Counted from the stretch's first letter, positions 8,562 to 17,555 are shown. The stretch is DNA of 63,724 nt from an uncultured Bacteroidota bacterium (GCA_937871435.1 CALMQM010000100.1:1-63724); one strand, 5' to 3'. The notes: generated by a model not told the origin, from the letters alone. A program made the numbers and translations.

Positions 8562-8954
8562 TCATTTTTTTTGCTTCGGCTTGCGGTTCACTTCTACCAT
8601 TTCGCCTTCATCTTTTGTCTTCTTTCTTCCCCAGGCGGCCATTTCTTCTACTAAAGGCAAGAGTGATTTGCCCTGAGCACTCAATTTGTATTCAACACGT
8701 GGTGGAACTTCGGCATACACTGTTCGCTCCAGTATTCCATCAGCTTCCAGTTGACGCAAAGTCAGACTTAACATTTTTTCCGTGATATCGGGAATATTCT
8801 TCCGCAATTCGCTGAATCTTCTGGCATCCTTCCTCAGATACCAGATCACGACAGATTTCCATTTCCCGCCAACATATTTCATGGTCACATCCAGGGCACA
8901 GTGGAAGGTTTGGCCGTGTAATTTCAATTCGTATTCTTTTCCGTTAACAATCAT
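8562..8954 (-). CDS. HxlR-family transcriptional regulator
   Basis: A 130-residue winged-helix regulator. The HxlR pattern is clear: CALDVTMKYVGGKWKSVVIWYL, then RRFSELRKNIPDITEKMLSLTLRQLEADGI and ERTVYAEVPPRVEYKLS, which is the wing. These dimeric regulators usually control a divergently transcribed oxidoreductase in response to reactive carbonyl, quinone or redox compounds. Here the divergent neighbour is the NAD(P)-binding protein at 9106, and a palindrome lies between them. The C-terminal tail is very rich in Lys. Confidence 0.9.
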   Translation of the reverse strand: MIVNGKEYELKLHGQTFHCALDVTMKYVGGKWKSVVIWYLRKDARRFSELRKNIPDITEKMLSLTLRQLEADGILERTVYAEVPPRVEYKLSAQGKSLLPLVEEMAAWGRKKTKDEGEMVEVNRKPKQKK

Positions 8955-9030
8955 ATTTTTTAATGTGTTGGGTTCAAAATTAATTTATTCAAAATCAATA
9001 TTTCCGACCAAATTGAATGTTACTATCATT

Positions 9031-9045
9031 ATTGACAGTATCAAT
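9031..9045. promoter_or_regulatory. Candidate HxlR operator
   Basis: Inverted repeat ATTGA-N5-TCAAT between the divergent HxlR and oxidoreductase genes, 19 bp upstream of a -7-like element TACTTTTG (9064-9071) that would serve the rightward gene. Position and symmetry suit an autoregulating HxlR dimer. Inferred from position only. Confidence 0.4.
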
Positions 9046-9105
9046 ATTTTCCATAGTTACCTATACTTTTGTACACAAATGTAAAACAGTTCTAAAACAA
9101 AAGCC

Positions 9106-9753
9106 ATGAAATATTCAATATTTGGTACCGGTGTAGTCGGACAAACAATAGGAAGTAAATTAATTGCTAACGGTCATGAAGTCATGATGGGATCCCGGAG
9201 TGCAAGCAATGAGAAAGGAATGCAATGGGTTAACAACAGCGCAGGAAAAGGAAAATTGGGAACATTTTCTGACGCAGCTAAGTTTTCTGACATTATTTTT
9301 AATTGCGTGAAAGGAGAAATGAGTCTGGAAGTAATGAAGCTTGCCGGTGAACCAAATCTGAAAGGAAAGTTGATCATAGATATTTCCAACCCTCTCGATT
9401 TTTCTAAAGGTATGCCACCAAGTCTGACTGTTTGCAACACAGATTCTGTAGGGGAACAAATTCAGCGGAACTATCCTGATTCCTTTGTTGTGAAAACACT
9501 GAATACAACAAATTGTCAGGTAATGGTCAATCCATCGCTAGTAGCCGGTGAACACGATTTATTTTTAAGCGGAAATGATCCTGAATCAAAAGAAAAAGTA
9601 CGAACCATTTTACAACGGGAATTTGGGTGGAAAAATATCATTGATCTGGGTGATATTACCACTGCAAGAGGAGTAGAAATGCTCTTACCTATATGGGTTC
9701 GACTGTATGGAGCATTAAAAACACCTAATTTTAATTTTCACATCGCGAAATAA
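9106..9753 (+). CDS. NAD(P)-binding oxidoreductase, F420-NADP reductase-like family
   Basis: A 215-residue Rossmann protein. The dinucleotide motif GTGVVGQTIGSKLI is at residues 7-20, followed by the second strand ending MGSRSAS, whose Ser-Arg pair suggests NADP(H) preference. The middle segment LKGKLIIDISNPLDFSKG and later VVKTLNTTNC are typical of the F420_oxidored (NADP oxidoreductase coenzyme F420-dependent) family. Bacteroidota lack F420, so a different substrate is expected. The divergent HxlR gene probably controls it. Confidence 0.8.
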   Translation: MKYSIFGTGVVGQTIGSKLIANGHEVMMGSRSASNEKGMQWVNNSAGKGKLGTFSDAAKFSDIIFNCVKGEMSLEVMKLAGEPNLKGKLIIDISNPLDFSKGMPPSLTVCNTDSVGEQIQRNYPDSFVVKTLNTTNCQVMVNPSLVAGEHDLFLSGNDPESKEKVRTILQREFGWKNIIDLGDITTARGVEMLLPIWVRLYGALKTPNFNFHIAK

Positions 9754-9805
9754 TTTTTCAAATATCAGATCAAAGAATTCTTAATACAAATTAGTATTAT
9801 TATAC

Positions 9806-9834
9806 AAAAGCACGGAAGACTGTTCCGTGCTTTT
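9806..9834. terminator. Bidirectional terminator
   Basis: Perfect 12-bp stem AAAAGCACGGAA / TTCCGTGCTTTT with a 5-bp loop, between the convergent ends of the oxidoreductase gene and nrdJ. A/T tails on both sides allow it to work in both directions. Confidence 0.88.
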
Positions 9835-9855
9835 GTATTTAAAACAAAATTAATT

Positions 9856-12800
9856 TCAACTACAACCCAAGCTGGTGCCACAATTCAGACATTTGTAACA
9901 AGAACCGGAGCGGATGGTGATGTGACCGCAGGAAGAACAAACTGGTGCATCGCCCATCATGGAACTCAGGTATTGATCTGTTTGATCGGCCTGGATATCC
10001 AGTTTCATTTCATGCGGAGTAAGAGTTGCTTTCGGACTCGGTGCCGGATTGGTTTCAGGCAGTGTTGAAAGTCGCTGTGGTTTTACCTGGACCAGATCTT
10101 CTCTTCCCAGATATTCCAACGCGAGTAACCTGAAAATATAATCGATGACAGAAGTAGATGATTTGATGTTTGGATGATCCACCGGACCTGAAGGATCGAA
10201 GCGTGTGAAAATAAATTTCTCTACAAATTCTTCCAGAGGAACACCGTACTGTAAACCAATAGACACAGAAATAGCGAAGCAATTCATGAGGGAACGGAAT
10301 GACGCTCCTTCCTTGTGCATGTCTACAAAAATCTCCCCCAAAGTACCGTCGCCATATTCACCGGTTCTTACAAATACGGTATGTCCTCCGAGTTTCGCTT
10401 TCTGGGTAAATCCTCCTCTGCGATCCGGCAGCCGTTTCCGATGAACGATATTGGACAACTGTCTTTTGAATTTTGTATCCAGCGATTCGTTGATGATTCT
10501 TCTTGCCGCATCCAAAACCTGTTCTGGAGAAAGATGTTCGTTCCTGACAATTGCTTCTTCTTTGGTTTCCTCCTTTTTGGATTTAGAATCTTTCTTCGCA
10601 GCACCACTTGAAAGAGGTTGAGACAATTTACATCCATCGCGGTAAAGAGCTGTTGCTTTCAACCCAAGCTTCCAGCTGAGATCATAACATTCCTTCACTT
10701 CTTCCTTTGTAGCTTCATGAGGAATATTGATTGTTTTGGAAATAGCTCCTGAAATGAACGGTTGAACCGAAGCCATCATGCGGATATGTCCTTCCGGTTG
10801 AATAAAACGTTCTCCGGATTTTCCACATCGGTTGGCACAATCAAATACAGGCAGATCTTTTTCCTTGAGATGAGGAGCACCTTCAACGGTCATGGTACCG
10901 CACACAAAAATGTTTGCTTCTTCTATTTGTTCTTCTGTAAATCCAAGATGATGAAGAAGGTTAAATCCCGGTTTTATTTCAGTCTCGTGTGTAACACCCA
11001 ATCGCTGCATACAGGCATCACCCAAAGTCCATCGGTTGAAAACAAAACGAATATCAAAAGCTCCGGAGGCGGCCTGTTCAAGATTGACAATATCTTCTTT
11101 TGTAAATCCTTTCGCTTTCAGAGTTTCCACATTAATGGTTGGAGCACCATGAAAACTTCCGGTTCCTTTTGCAAAATTTACAATGTCTTTAATCTGAGAT
11201 TTACTGTAACCAAGAGAATGCAAAGCTCCGTGGACACTTTGATTGACAATTTTAAAATATCCTCCCCCACTCAGTTTTTTAAATTTTATCAATGCAAAAT
11301 CAGGTTCTACTCCGGTAGTATCACAATCCATTACCAAACCAATTGTTCCGGTTGGAGCGATCACACTTACCTGGGCATTTCTAAAACCAAATTGTTCACC
11401 CAACTGCAAGGCTTCATCCCATGATTTGCACGCGGCACTGAGTAAGTAATCCGGACAATTTTTCGCATCAATTCCTTCCGGTTTTATATCGAGGTTTTCA
11501 TACGCATCTGTTGCATGATAAGCTGCATATCTGTGATTCCGGATTACACGAAGCATGTGATCACGGTTTTTTTCAAATTGTTTGAATGATCCCAGATGCC
11601 TGGCCATTTCTGCGGAAGCCTTATAAGCGGTTCCAGTCATGATTGCGGTGATAGCTGCACCGATACCTCTTGCCTGATCACTGTCATAAGGAATTCCGGA
11701 ATACATGAGTAAAGATCCGAGGTTCGCGTAACCAAGTCCGAGAGTTCTGTATTCATAGCTGCGTTCCGCGACTTCCTTCGATGGAAACTGAGCCATCAGG
11801 ACAGAGATCTCGAGTACTACCGTCCAGATGCGGCAGGCATGTTGAAAAGCACTGACATTAAACTGCAGTGTATCTTCATCAAAAAATTTCCTGAGGTTTA
11901 ATGAAGCAAGATTGCATGCTGTATCATCCAGAAACATGTATTCGGAGCATGGATTGGAAGCACGAATTTTTCCACCTTCAGGACAGGTGTGCCATTCATT
12001 GATCGTAGTATCAAACTGCACACCGGGATCCGCGCAACGCCATGCAGCATAAGCTATATCGTCCCAAAGTTTGCGTGCAGAGACAGAATCGATCACTCTA
12101 CCGTCTGATCTTGCAGTGAGATCCCAGTTTCTGTTTTCCTCAACAGCTTTGAAAAATTTATTCGGAACACGAACAGAATTGTTGGAATTTTGTCCGGACA
12201 CGGTTGCATAGGCTTCACCTTCATAATCGGAAGAATAGCCTGCCGCAATGAGAGCTGCTACTTTGTTCTCTTCTTCTACTTTCCAGTTTACAAACTTCTC
12301 TATTTCGGGATGATCCAGATCGAGGCAGACCATTTTTGCTGCACGTCGTGTAGTACCTCCGGACTTAATTGCACCGGCAGCGCGATCGCCGATCTTGAGG
12401 AAAGACATAAGTCCGGAAGAATATCCGCCGCCGCTTAATTTTTCATTCTCTCCGCGGATAGAAGAAAAATTGGAACCTACTCCACTACCATATTTAAAAA
12501 TCCGTGCTTCTCGTACCCAGAGATCCATAATTCCTCCGGGATTGACCAGATCATCGTTTACAGAAAGAATAAAGCATGCATGCGGCTGTGGTCTCTCGTA
12601 TGCTGAATGCGAAACATGAATTTTTTCCGTTTGAGGGTCTACATAATAATGTCCTTGTCCGGTTCCTTTAATACCATATGCGCTGAAGAGTCCGGTATTG
12701 AACCATTGCGGTGAATTGGGAGCAGCATATTGTCCGATGATCATAAATACGAGTTCATCGTAGAATATTTGAGCATCCTTATCGGTTTCAAAATATCCAT

Positions 12801-13152
12801 GTCGTGTTCCCCATTCCATCCAGCATTCGGCCATACGGTGAGCTACTTGTTTAATGGAATTTTCTCCACCTTCAGTACCATCCTGAGTTGGCACTCCTGT
12901 TTTACGAAAATATTTTTGTGCCAGAATATCAGTTGCAACTTGTGACCAGGTTCCGGGAACTTCCACATCGTGCATTTCAAAGACTGCATCCCCTTTCGGA
13001 TTCCGGATAATAGAACTCCTTTTCTCGTAGCTAAACTGATCAAAAGGAGAGACGGTATTTTCTGTAAAATATCGGGTGAATTTCATGCCTTTTCCGAAAG
13101 AGTGATTTTCACCGGAAGAAGCTTGTTCTGTTTTATTTTTTGCTTTCATCAT
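9856..13152 (-). CDS. nrdJ: Adenosylcobalamin-dependent (class II) ribonucleotide reductase
   Basis: Reduces ribonucleotides to deoxyribonucleotides with a radical made from coenzyme B12, so it needs no oxygen. The 1098-residue length fits the long NrdJ form. The radical-site motif NPCSEYMF has the catalytic Asn-Cys-Glu trio. Further marks are GSGVGSNFS, TGTIGLVMDCDTTGVEP and, at the C-terminus, a TSCPD domain (FTQKAKLGGHTVFVRTGEYG) and a zinc-ribbon tail CSSCGH...CYKCLNCGTSLGCS, whose end cysteines can act in re-reduction. It stands alone, leftward. No cobalamin riboswitch is evident upstream; instead there is an FNR-like box. Confidence 0.96.
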   Translation of the reverse strand: MMKAKNKTEQASSGENHSFGKGMKFTRYFTENTVSPFDQFSYEKRSSIIRNPKGDAVFEMHDVEVPGTWSQVATDILAQKYFRKTGVPTQDGTEGGENSIKQVAHRMAECWMEWGTRHGYFETDKDAQIFYDELVFMIIGQYAAPNSPQWFNTGLFSAYGIKGTGQGHYYVDPQTEKIHVSHSAYERPQPHACFILSVNDDLVNPGGIMDLWVREARIFKYGSGVGSNFSSIRGENEKLSGGGYSSGLMSFLKIGDRAAGAIKSGGTTRRAAKMVCLDLDHPEIEKFVNWKVEEENKVAALIAAGYSSDYEGEAYATVSGQNSNNSVRVPNKFFKAVEENRNWDLTARSDGRVIDSVSARKLWDDIAYAAWRCADPGVQFDTTINEWHTCPEGGKIRASNPCSEYMFLDDTACNLASLNLRKFFDEDTLQFNVSAFQHACRIWTVVLEISVLMAQFPSKEVAERSYEYRTLGLGYANLGSLLMYSGIPYDSDQARGIGAAITAIMTGTAYKASAEMARHLGSFKQFEKNRDHMLRVIRNHRYAAYHATDAYENLDIKPEGIDAKNCPDYLLSAACKSWDEALQLGEQFGFRNAQVSVIAPTGTIGLVMDCDTTGVEPDFALIKFKKLSGGGYFKIVNQSVHGALHSLGYSKSQIKDIVNFAKGTGSFHGAPTINVETLKAKGFTKEDIVNLEQAASGAFDIRFVFNRWTLGDACMQRLGVTHETEIKPGFNLLHHLGFTEEQIEEANIFVCGTMTVEGAPHLKEKDLPVFDCANRCGKSGERFIQPEGHIRMMASVQPFISGAISKTINIPHEATKEEVKECYDLSWKLGLKATALYRDGCKLSQPLSSGAAKKDSKSKKEETKEEAIVRNEHLSPEQVLDAARRIINESLDTKFKRQLSNIVHRKRLPDRRGGFTQKAKLGGHTVFVRTGEYGDGTLGEIFVDMHKEGASFRSLMNCFAISVSIGLQYGVPLEEFVEKFIFTRFDPSGPVDHPNIKSSTSVIDYIFRLLALEYLGREDLVQVKPQRLSTLPETNPAPSPKATLTPHEMKLDIQADQTDQYLSSMMGDAPVCSSCGHITIRSGSCYKCLNCGTSLGCS

Positions 13153-13168
13153 TGATACAATTGAAATA

Positions 13169-13211
13169 CGAAGAAATTCTCTATTCGGAAGCTCTCATAT
13201 GATCCAGGTCA
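13169..13211 (-). promoter_or_regulatory. FNR-like box upstream of nrdJ
   Basis: Box TGATCCAGGTCA at 13200-13211 with flanks completing ATGA-N6-TCAT. A 23-bp spacer leads to TTTCTTCG (13169-13176 on the minus strand), which matches four of six fixed bases of the -7 consensus. Weak -7 quality fits a promoter that depends on an activator. Confidence 0.5.
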
Positions 13212-13212
13212 T

Positions 13213-13661
13213 CTTTAAAAATAAGTATTTCCCAAAAGGTTGTGAACAATTTTTTCTGATCACTTAAAAAGTAATTTTTCGTACATTCATAAAACATTTT
13301 GAAAAGAGAAGAATGTTCATTGAAGCTTTTAATATTTGGTAGACATAACCGGAAGAATTCTAAAATCATTTAGTGTTCGGCTTGAAAATAATAAAATCAC
13401 AAACTTTGAAATGAATTTGAGTGATTTTCAAGGTGGCATTTATCTATTAAAATCTTCATCATTACTTGGTATTTCAGCAATTAAAATAACTAAATTTTGA
13501 AAACAACAATTTATATTTTATTATTCGGCTTCCTATCGATTACAAATTGTTTTCTCTATTTTTAAGTGGCCGAATTAGAGGGGAGCTGACACCCTAATCC
13601 TTGTATCAACCAATTCACTCTCAAATGCACCAATTCAGCCATTAAAATAAATACACATAAT
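13213..13661. other. Non-coding stretch between nrdJ and a pseudogene
   Basis: About 450 bp of AT-rich sequence without a convincing reading frame, promoter or hairpin. A 62-codon leftward frame (13181-13369) has no recognisable feature. The stretch may be decayed coding sequence, because the next 156 bp are the remnant of a protein end. Confidence 0.4.
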
Positions 13662-13817
13662 GTGAAGAATATTCTTGGCGAAACGATTTATTCAGAAAAC
13701 AATTTAGTCAGGTTCGGAATCTCAACAATCAACTGTTCCAATTGACCTGCCGGAATTTATTTCGTGGAAGCGCTAACAGATCAAGGCAGATTTGTGCAAA
13801 AGGTGATTAATCAATAA
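13662..13817 (+). pseudogene. Remnant of a type IX secretion C-terminal sorting domain
   Basis: One frame reads NILGETIYSENN, then PAGIYFVEALTDQGRFVQKV and ends IINQ-like at TAA 13815-13817. This is the Por secretion tail pattern: a strand with ILGE, then PAGIYFVE, then a final QKV strand. The frame contains a TGA at 13743-13745 just before PAGIYF, and no open frame extends upstream, so the gene that carried it is lost. It shows that the genome had, and probably has, a type IX secretion system. Confidence 0.65.
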
Positions 13818-13949
13818 TATCAAGGGCCATCATTGAAATAAAGCCAGAACACTACCACAAGGTAACATGGAAAGAATGACAGAGGATATATTATTTTTCC
13901 AAAATTAGAATTCTAAGAAACAATCTCGATCATTAATATATTTGTTCTA

Positions 13950-15035
13950 TCAGAACGGGTTGGTATATTCCGGATTATTAATCACAGAAGTATCTGTAAA
14001 AGTTTTCAGGAAAGCGATCAGGTTTGATTTGTCCTGATCTGATAACATCAGACCATACTCTTTGAATGGTTTGGTCATAATGGGATCAATATTTGGTGAA
14101 CTCCAGTGCACTCCGGAATTGTAGAATTCAATTACCTCTTCCAATGTTTGAAATCTTCCATCGTGCATATAAGGTGCTGTCAATTCGATATTGCGCAATG
14201 TAGGAGCACTGAATTTACCCATATCTGTTGGTCTGCCCGTTACATTATAATACCCCTGATTTTCTCCGCTGAAAACTGTATCCAGTCCGTTGTTAGTAAT
14301 GACATTGTTCGTCAGCAATGGCGTACCATGACAATGAAAACAATCTCCTTTTTCCGTATAGAAAGTTACGCTACCATCCATTTCTTCAGGAGTGAAAGCT
14401 GTTTCATGCCGCATCACTTTATCGAATTTTGAATTATCGGAAATCAAAGTCCGCACAAACTGAATGATAGCATACGATGATTTCAATTTTAATTCATCAG
14501 AACTGATTGCACCAACATCCTTTATTCCGAATGCTTCATAATAATACCGTGGATACAAAGGATGTGCTTTTATTCTGGCAACAATCGTATCCATGTTTGG
14601 ATCAAAGAATTCAGGTGTAAAATCTCCCAAAGGAACATGATCAAGTTTTGGTACTTGTCCATACCATTCAAAATCCGGATTCCATGCCAAATTAATCAAC
14701 GGAGGAACACTGATTGATTCTCCGGAATTGCTCACAAAAACCGGAGTAGAATATGATTTATCAGGATGATGACAGGAGGAACAGGATCTTCCGTTCATGG
14801 ATAAAATGTTGTCATAAAACAACATCCTTCCCAGACGGACTCCTTCGACGGTCGTAGGATTGAAATCAGGAATAACCGGAACCGACCATCCTGTTGGCAC
14901 TCTTAATTCATAAGGAGTCGGCGTATAGGAAGATTCAGGGACAGGAGTCTCTTCAGTGTCTTTTTTACATGAGCTGATGCTAAGTATTCCTGTTACAGAA
15001 ACCAGGAACAGCATGCAGGTTATTATCCTTTTCAT
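13950..15035 (-). CDS. mbnH: MbnH-like dihaem peroxidase, divergent copy
   Basis: A 361-residue lipoprotein (lipobox ending SISSC, Cys23) of the MauG/cytochrome c peroxidase family, with haem motifs CSSCH (85-89) and CFHCH (232-236). As partner of an MbnP protein it should be an MbnH. In Methylosinus, MbnH oxidises a tryptophan of MbnP to kynurenine, which takes part in copper binding. Compared with the second copy at 41193, the segment around FWDG and the downstream PxxxxEM motif is changed (EWYGQVPK and DPNMDT), so its chemistry may differ. It overlaps mbnP upstream by 4 bp (ATGA), a tight operon. Confidence 0.82.
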   Translation of the reverse strand: MKRIITCMLFLVSVTGILSISSCKKDTEETPVPESSYTPTPYELRVPTGWSVPVIPDFNPTTVEGVRLGRMLFYDNILSMNGRSCSSCHHPDKSYSTPVFVSNSGESISVPPLINLAWNPDFEWYGQVPKLDHVPLGDFTPEFFDPNMDTIVARIKAHPLYPRYYYEAFGIKDVGAISSDELKLKSSYAIIQFVRTLISDNSKFDKVMRHETAFTPEEMDGSVTFYTEKGDCFHCHGTPLLTNNVITNNGLDTVFSGENQGYYNVTGRPTDMGKFSAPTLRNIELTAPYMHDGRFQTLEEVIEFYNSGVHWSSPNIDPIMTKPFKEYGLMLSDQDKSNLIAFLKTFTDTSVINNPEYTNPF

Positions 15036-15763
15036 GGTACTATGTTAAATACATCTGCTCCATTCTTCATAAGCTTATCCATGGCCATCATATTCCCCAT
15101 GGAATAATTTCCGTCCATATCAAAATCATACACCATAGGATTTCTGAACCATTCGTTCAAATTCATCGCAAGGTTGATTTGATTGTTGCCGGATCCTATG
15201 CTGAAATTTCTCCAGGCTTTTCCATTCACCAAATAAGTATTTGTTCCGATGTGCATGGTAAAACCATAACTCAGACTACTGTCAATGAATGAGCCTTCAA
15301 ACTTCAGGAAATGATATCCACCACCCATAGGTACAGGCCATTCCATCTGTAAATTTTCTACTGTAGCAGGCAATGCTCCTGTTTGATTTGTCGAGGAATC
15401 CAAACCAATACTGTATGCGATTCCGATATAGGATCCTTCAGGTACTGAACTCAAATTCATTTTGCAGGTTGAACTTTGTGCCGCATCAACAAATAAGTAA
15501 TCAGATATTTTTATTTCCGAACTGTCAGATTTTATCAATTTTAAATTCGATAAATAATACCAGACTCTGGAAACCGAATAATTATATCCCGCTTCATTGG
15601 TGTACATCAATGAATCAAAATACAAGGATTGAGCGTCTACACTATGCGAAATAGTAATCGTAAAAGAATTGGGGGTAAGCGGAGTTGGCTCCGTTTCGGA
15701 ATCTTTTTTACATCCACCCAGCAGTACCGCCAGGGAAATAACGGAAATGAATATTTTTTTCAT
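15032..15763 (-). CDS. mbnP: MbnP-family copper-binding lipoprotein, divergent copy
   Basis: A 243-residue lipoprotein (LLGGCKKD, Cys17) with the MbnP pattern: SYNYS-like YNYSVSRVWYYLSNLKLI near 60, IAYSIGLDSSTNQTGALP near 120, GGYHFLKFEGSF near 150, then FTMHIGT and a final NLNEWFRNPMVYDF. MbnP proteins are periplasmic copper proteins that work with MbnH. The usual W-x-W-x-x-GY segment is here MEWPVPMGGGY, with one Trp only. It is the first gene of the mbnP-mbnH operon and has an FNR-like box 57 bp upstream of its start. Confidence 0.78.
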   Translation of the reverse strand: MKKIFISVISLAVLLGGCKKDSETEPTPLTPNSFTITISHSVDAQSLYFDSLMYTNEAGYNYSVSRVWYYLSNLKLIKSDSSEIKISDYLFVDAAQSSTCKMNLSSVPEGSYIGIAYSIGLDSSTNQTGALPATVENLQMEWPVPMGGGYHFLKFEGSFIDSSLSYGFTMHIGTNTYLVNGKAWRNFSIGSGNNQINLAMNLNEWFRNPMVYDFDMDGNYSMGNMMAMDKLMKNGADVFNIVP

Positions 15764-15788
15764 CTTTTTATAGTCTTATCGCAGCATA

Positions 15789-15831
15789 TAAATAAACGAC
15801 ATTCATGCAAGTTTGTAAATGATGGGAGTCA
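15789..15831 (-). promoter_or_regulatory. FNR-like box upstream of mbnP-mbnH
   Basis: Read on the minus strand, box TGACTCCCATCA (15820-15831), a 23-bp spacer and TTTATTTA (15789-15796; four of six fixed bases of TAnnTTTG). Spacing equals that of the stronger promoters, the -7 box is poor. Confidence 0.45.
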
Positions 15832-15838
15832 GGTTGTT

Positions 15839-15863
15839 GGTTTCGGGTTCCTGGTTTCGGGTT
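15839..15863. repeat. Short direct repeat GGTTTCGGGTT
   Basis: Two exact copies of an 11-bp unit, 14 bp apart (15839-15849 and 15853-15863), followed at 15944 by a related AACCCGATACC on the other strand. It lies in the non-coding gap between mbnP and the NorB-like gene and may belong to the same simple-repeat tract as the TAATACC array. Confidence 0.6.
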
Positions 15864-15948
15864 AAAATTCACGTAGTGACTTGTCTCTTGCTTTGGGTTT
15901 TGTGTCAGAAAATTTTAAAGGTCCCTCGCCCCTTCTTCCCCAGAACCC

Positions 15949-16040
15949 GATACCTTGTACTTAATACCTAGTACCTAATACCTAATACCTGGTACCTAGT
16001 ACCTAATACCTAATACCTAATACCTGATCCCCAACACCTC
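15949..16040. repeat. Heptanucleotide tandem array, TAATACC and variants
   Basis: About twelve consecutive 7-bp units, mostly TAATACC with TAGTACC and TGGTACC variants, decaying at the right end to CAACACC and CTACC. It abuts the stop codon of the NorB-like gene; the stop (16041-16043) is itself in a CTACC unit. Slippage here could alter the 3' end of that transcript or, if it extends, the protein's last residues. No terminator is seen. Confidence 0.85.
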
Positions 16041-17354
16041 CTACCTACCCCCAGAACTACTTCTAAATTTTATATTGGAAATAATTAAAAGTACCCCGAT
16101 CAATAAAAAGAAACCGGAAAAGGTGATAGTATAAAAGAAGGGCATTTCGTGGGAAATAATTTGTTGGTGAGTGAGTTGTCCCTGGTACAATGCTTTCGTC
16201 CATCCCGCTCCGAGTAACGCAATCCAAAAAATAAAAAGTGCTGTGTTCGCCGTCCACATTCCTGCAATAAATTTCCGACTGGCTTTTTCACTTTTCCATT
16301 GGATATACATCACCGAAGCAAGCAGAATCATAGTGTTGATTCCAATCGTTGTTCCCATTGCATGCGCTACTGTGAAATGTGTTCCATGAGTATGATTATT
16401 GATTGCCGGGACAGATAATAGTATAGCAAGAATCAGATTGAGAAAAACCCAAGCATCCGCTGCGGATAATAAAAGATATGCAGGATTATTTTTATTCTTC
16501 TGAATTTCAGATACAGTTCCCTTCCATTGATACAAAATATTTCCAAGAATCAGTAATTCAGTCATACTAATGATGTAGGAAACATTTTTTATCCAGGGAG
16601 ATGCAGGAACAATGTATGTATGATGCCCCCAATTGAACATCAGATTTGTGAGTCCGAGAAAAAAGAAAAAGAAAGTTTTCTTCGAATGGACAACCTTACT
16701 GTTTCCGCTTATTTGTTCCATGAGGTAAAATGCTGTTCCATAAACCAGCATATTCCATGATCCCACCATTGATCCGAGTGCTTTCCACTGTACTGTTGTA
16801 TCGCGCACGAGATTATCACGGAAAAAAGAGAAGATCCACAATTGAGATTCAAGAAATGTAAAGGCAAAAAATAAAATGCCTGAACACCACATCCAGAGAT
16901 AAACCGGCCATTTTTCTTTATAAGTAAAAACGGTTCTAAAAAAGTTTATTAGAAATAATGTCCAGTAAGAAAGAATGAGCAAACCAAGCCATGGAGGAAA
17001 TTCGAGATATTCTCTTCCCCCGAACGTGCCACTCGCATATAGGAAACTCATTAGTATAATTACACATACCATCAGTATATAATGCATCCATCCAAGGCGC
17101 AGGGAATACCAGTTGTGCTTTACAATTCTCGGCAGATAATAATAAATGCCACCACTCGCAGCAGTAAAAATCCAGGAGATGACAAGAGAAACATGCAAAG
17201 GACGCAAACGTGTGAAAGGAAAACTATCCTTCATCCACAAAGGAAAAACATATTGCAATCCACCTGCTAATCCGAAAGTCAGTCCGGCTAAAAGCAACAC
17301 AACAGACGTCACCAAAAACACATGCGCAAGAGTATCGGTTTTTTCCGTCGCCAT
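16041..17354 (-). CDS. norB: NorB-like haem-copper oxidoreductase subunit I
   Basis: A 437-residue, about 12-helix protein of the haem-copper superfamily, nearest to the catalytic subunit of cytochrome-dependent nitric oxide reductase (2 NO to N2O). Seen: low-spin haem His in RPLHVSL, the vicinal pair in NWGHHTY with a following Glu (SMTELL) as in NorB, and THGTHFTVAHAMG carrying the haem b and b3 ligands. The third non-haem-metal His is not evident: the segment that seems equivalent to VHLWVEG reads SQLWIFS. Its presumed partner norC lies 4.3 kb upstream, beyond three PLP-lyase genes on the same strand. It could also be an unusual oxidase. Confidence 0.75.
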   Translation of the reverse strand: MATEKTDTLAHVFLVTSVVLLLAGLTFGLAGGLQYVFPLWMKDSFPFTRLRPLHVSLVISWIFTAASGGIYYYLPRIVKHNWYSLRLGWMHYILMVCVIILMSFLYASGTFGGREYLEFPPWLGLLILSYWTLFLINFFRTVFTYKEKWPVYLWMWCSGILFFAFTFLESQLWIFSFFRDNLVRDTTVQWKALGSMVGSWNMLVYGTAFYLMEQISGNSKVVHSKKTFFFFFLGLTNLMFNWGHHTYIVPASPWIKNVSYIISMTELLILGNILYQWKGTVSEIQKNKNNPAYLLLSAADAWVFLNLILAILLSVPAINNHTHGTHFTVAHAMGTTIGINTMILLASVMYIQWKSEKASRKFIAGMWTANTALFIFWIALLGAGWTKALYQGQLTHQQIISHEMPFFYTITFSGFFLLIGVLLIISNIKFRSSSGGR

Positions 17355-17555
17355 CGTGAAAGCGAAATACAGAATAATCCGATAAATAAACCATGACCCT
17401 TCTCAGGAAGAGCGCTATGTTAGCTTATCCTTCTTTTTAATTTTTCAATTCAATGCAAAAAAGAGAGAATAATTTTCAATACAGAGCGATCATTCTCTGA
17501 AAATTGCAACACTATGATTTTATTCTGAGCTTCGCGAAAATTTTATCCGTGCAAA

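Noticed and set aside
10762..11424. 220-codon rightward open frame
   Set aside because: It is the antisense shadow of nrdJ; the product is rich in Ser, Phe and Cys without any domain, and nrdJ is a clear gene over the same bases.
13100..13400. Cobalamin riboswitch upstream of nrdJ
   Set aside because: Looked for because NrdJ needs B12, but no B12-box-like core or long structured leader could be recognised by eye; a covariance-model search would settle it.
17393..17406. FNR-like box upstream of norB (TGACCCTTCTCA)
   Set aside because: It has TGA-N6-TCA symmetry and is about 40 bp from the start, but no acceptable -7 element lies 22-24 bp away, so it was not annotated.
17464..17498. Hairpin AGAGAAT / ATTCTCT after tnaA
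   Set aside because: Seven-bp stem with a 21-bp loop; too weak to call a terminator, although a T run follows on the minus strand.
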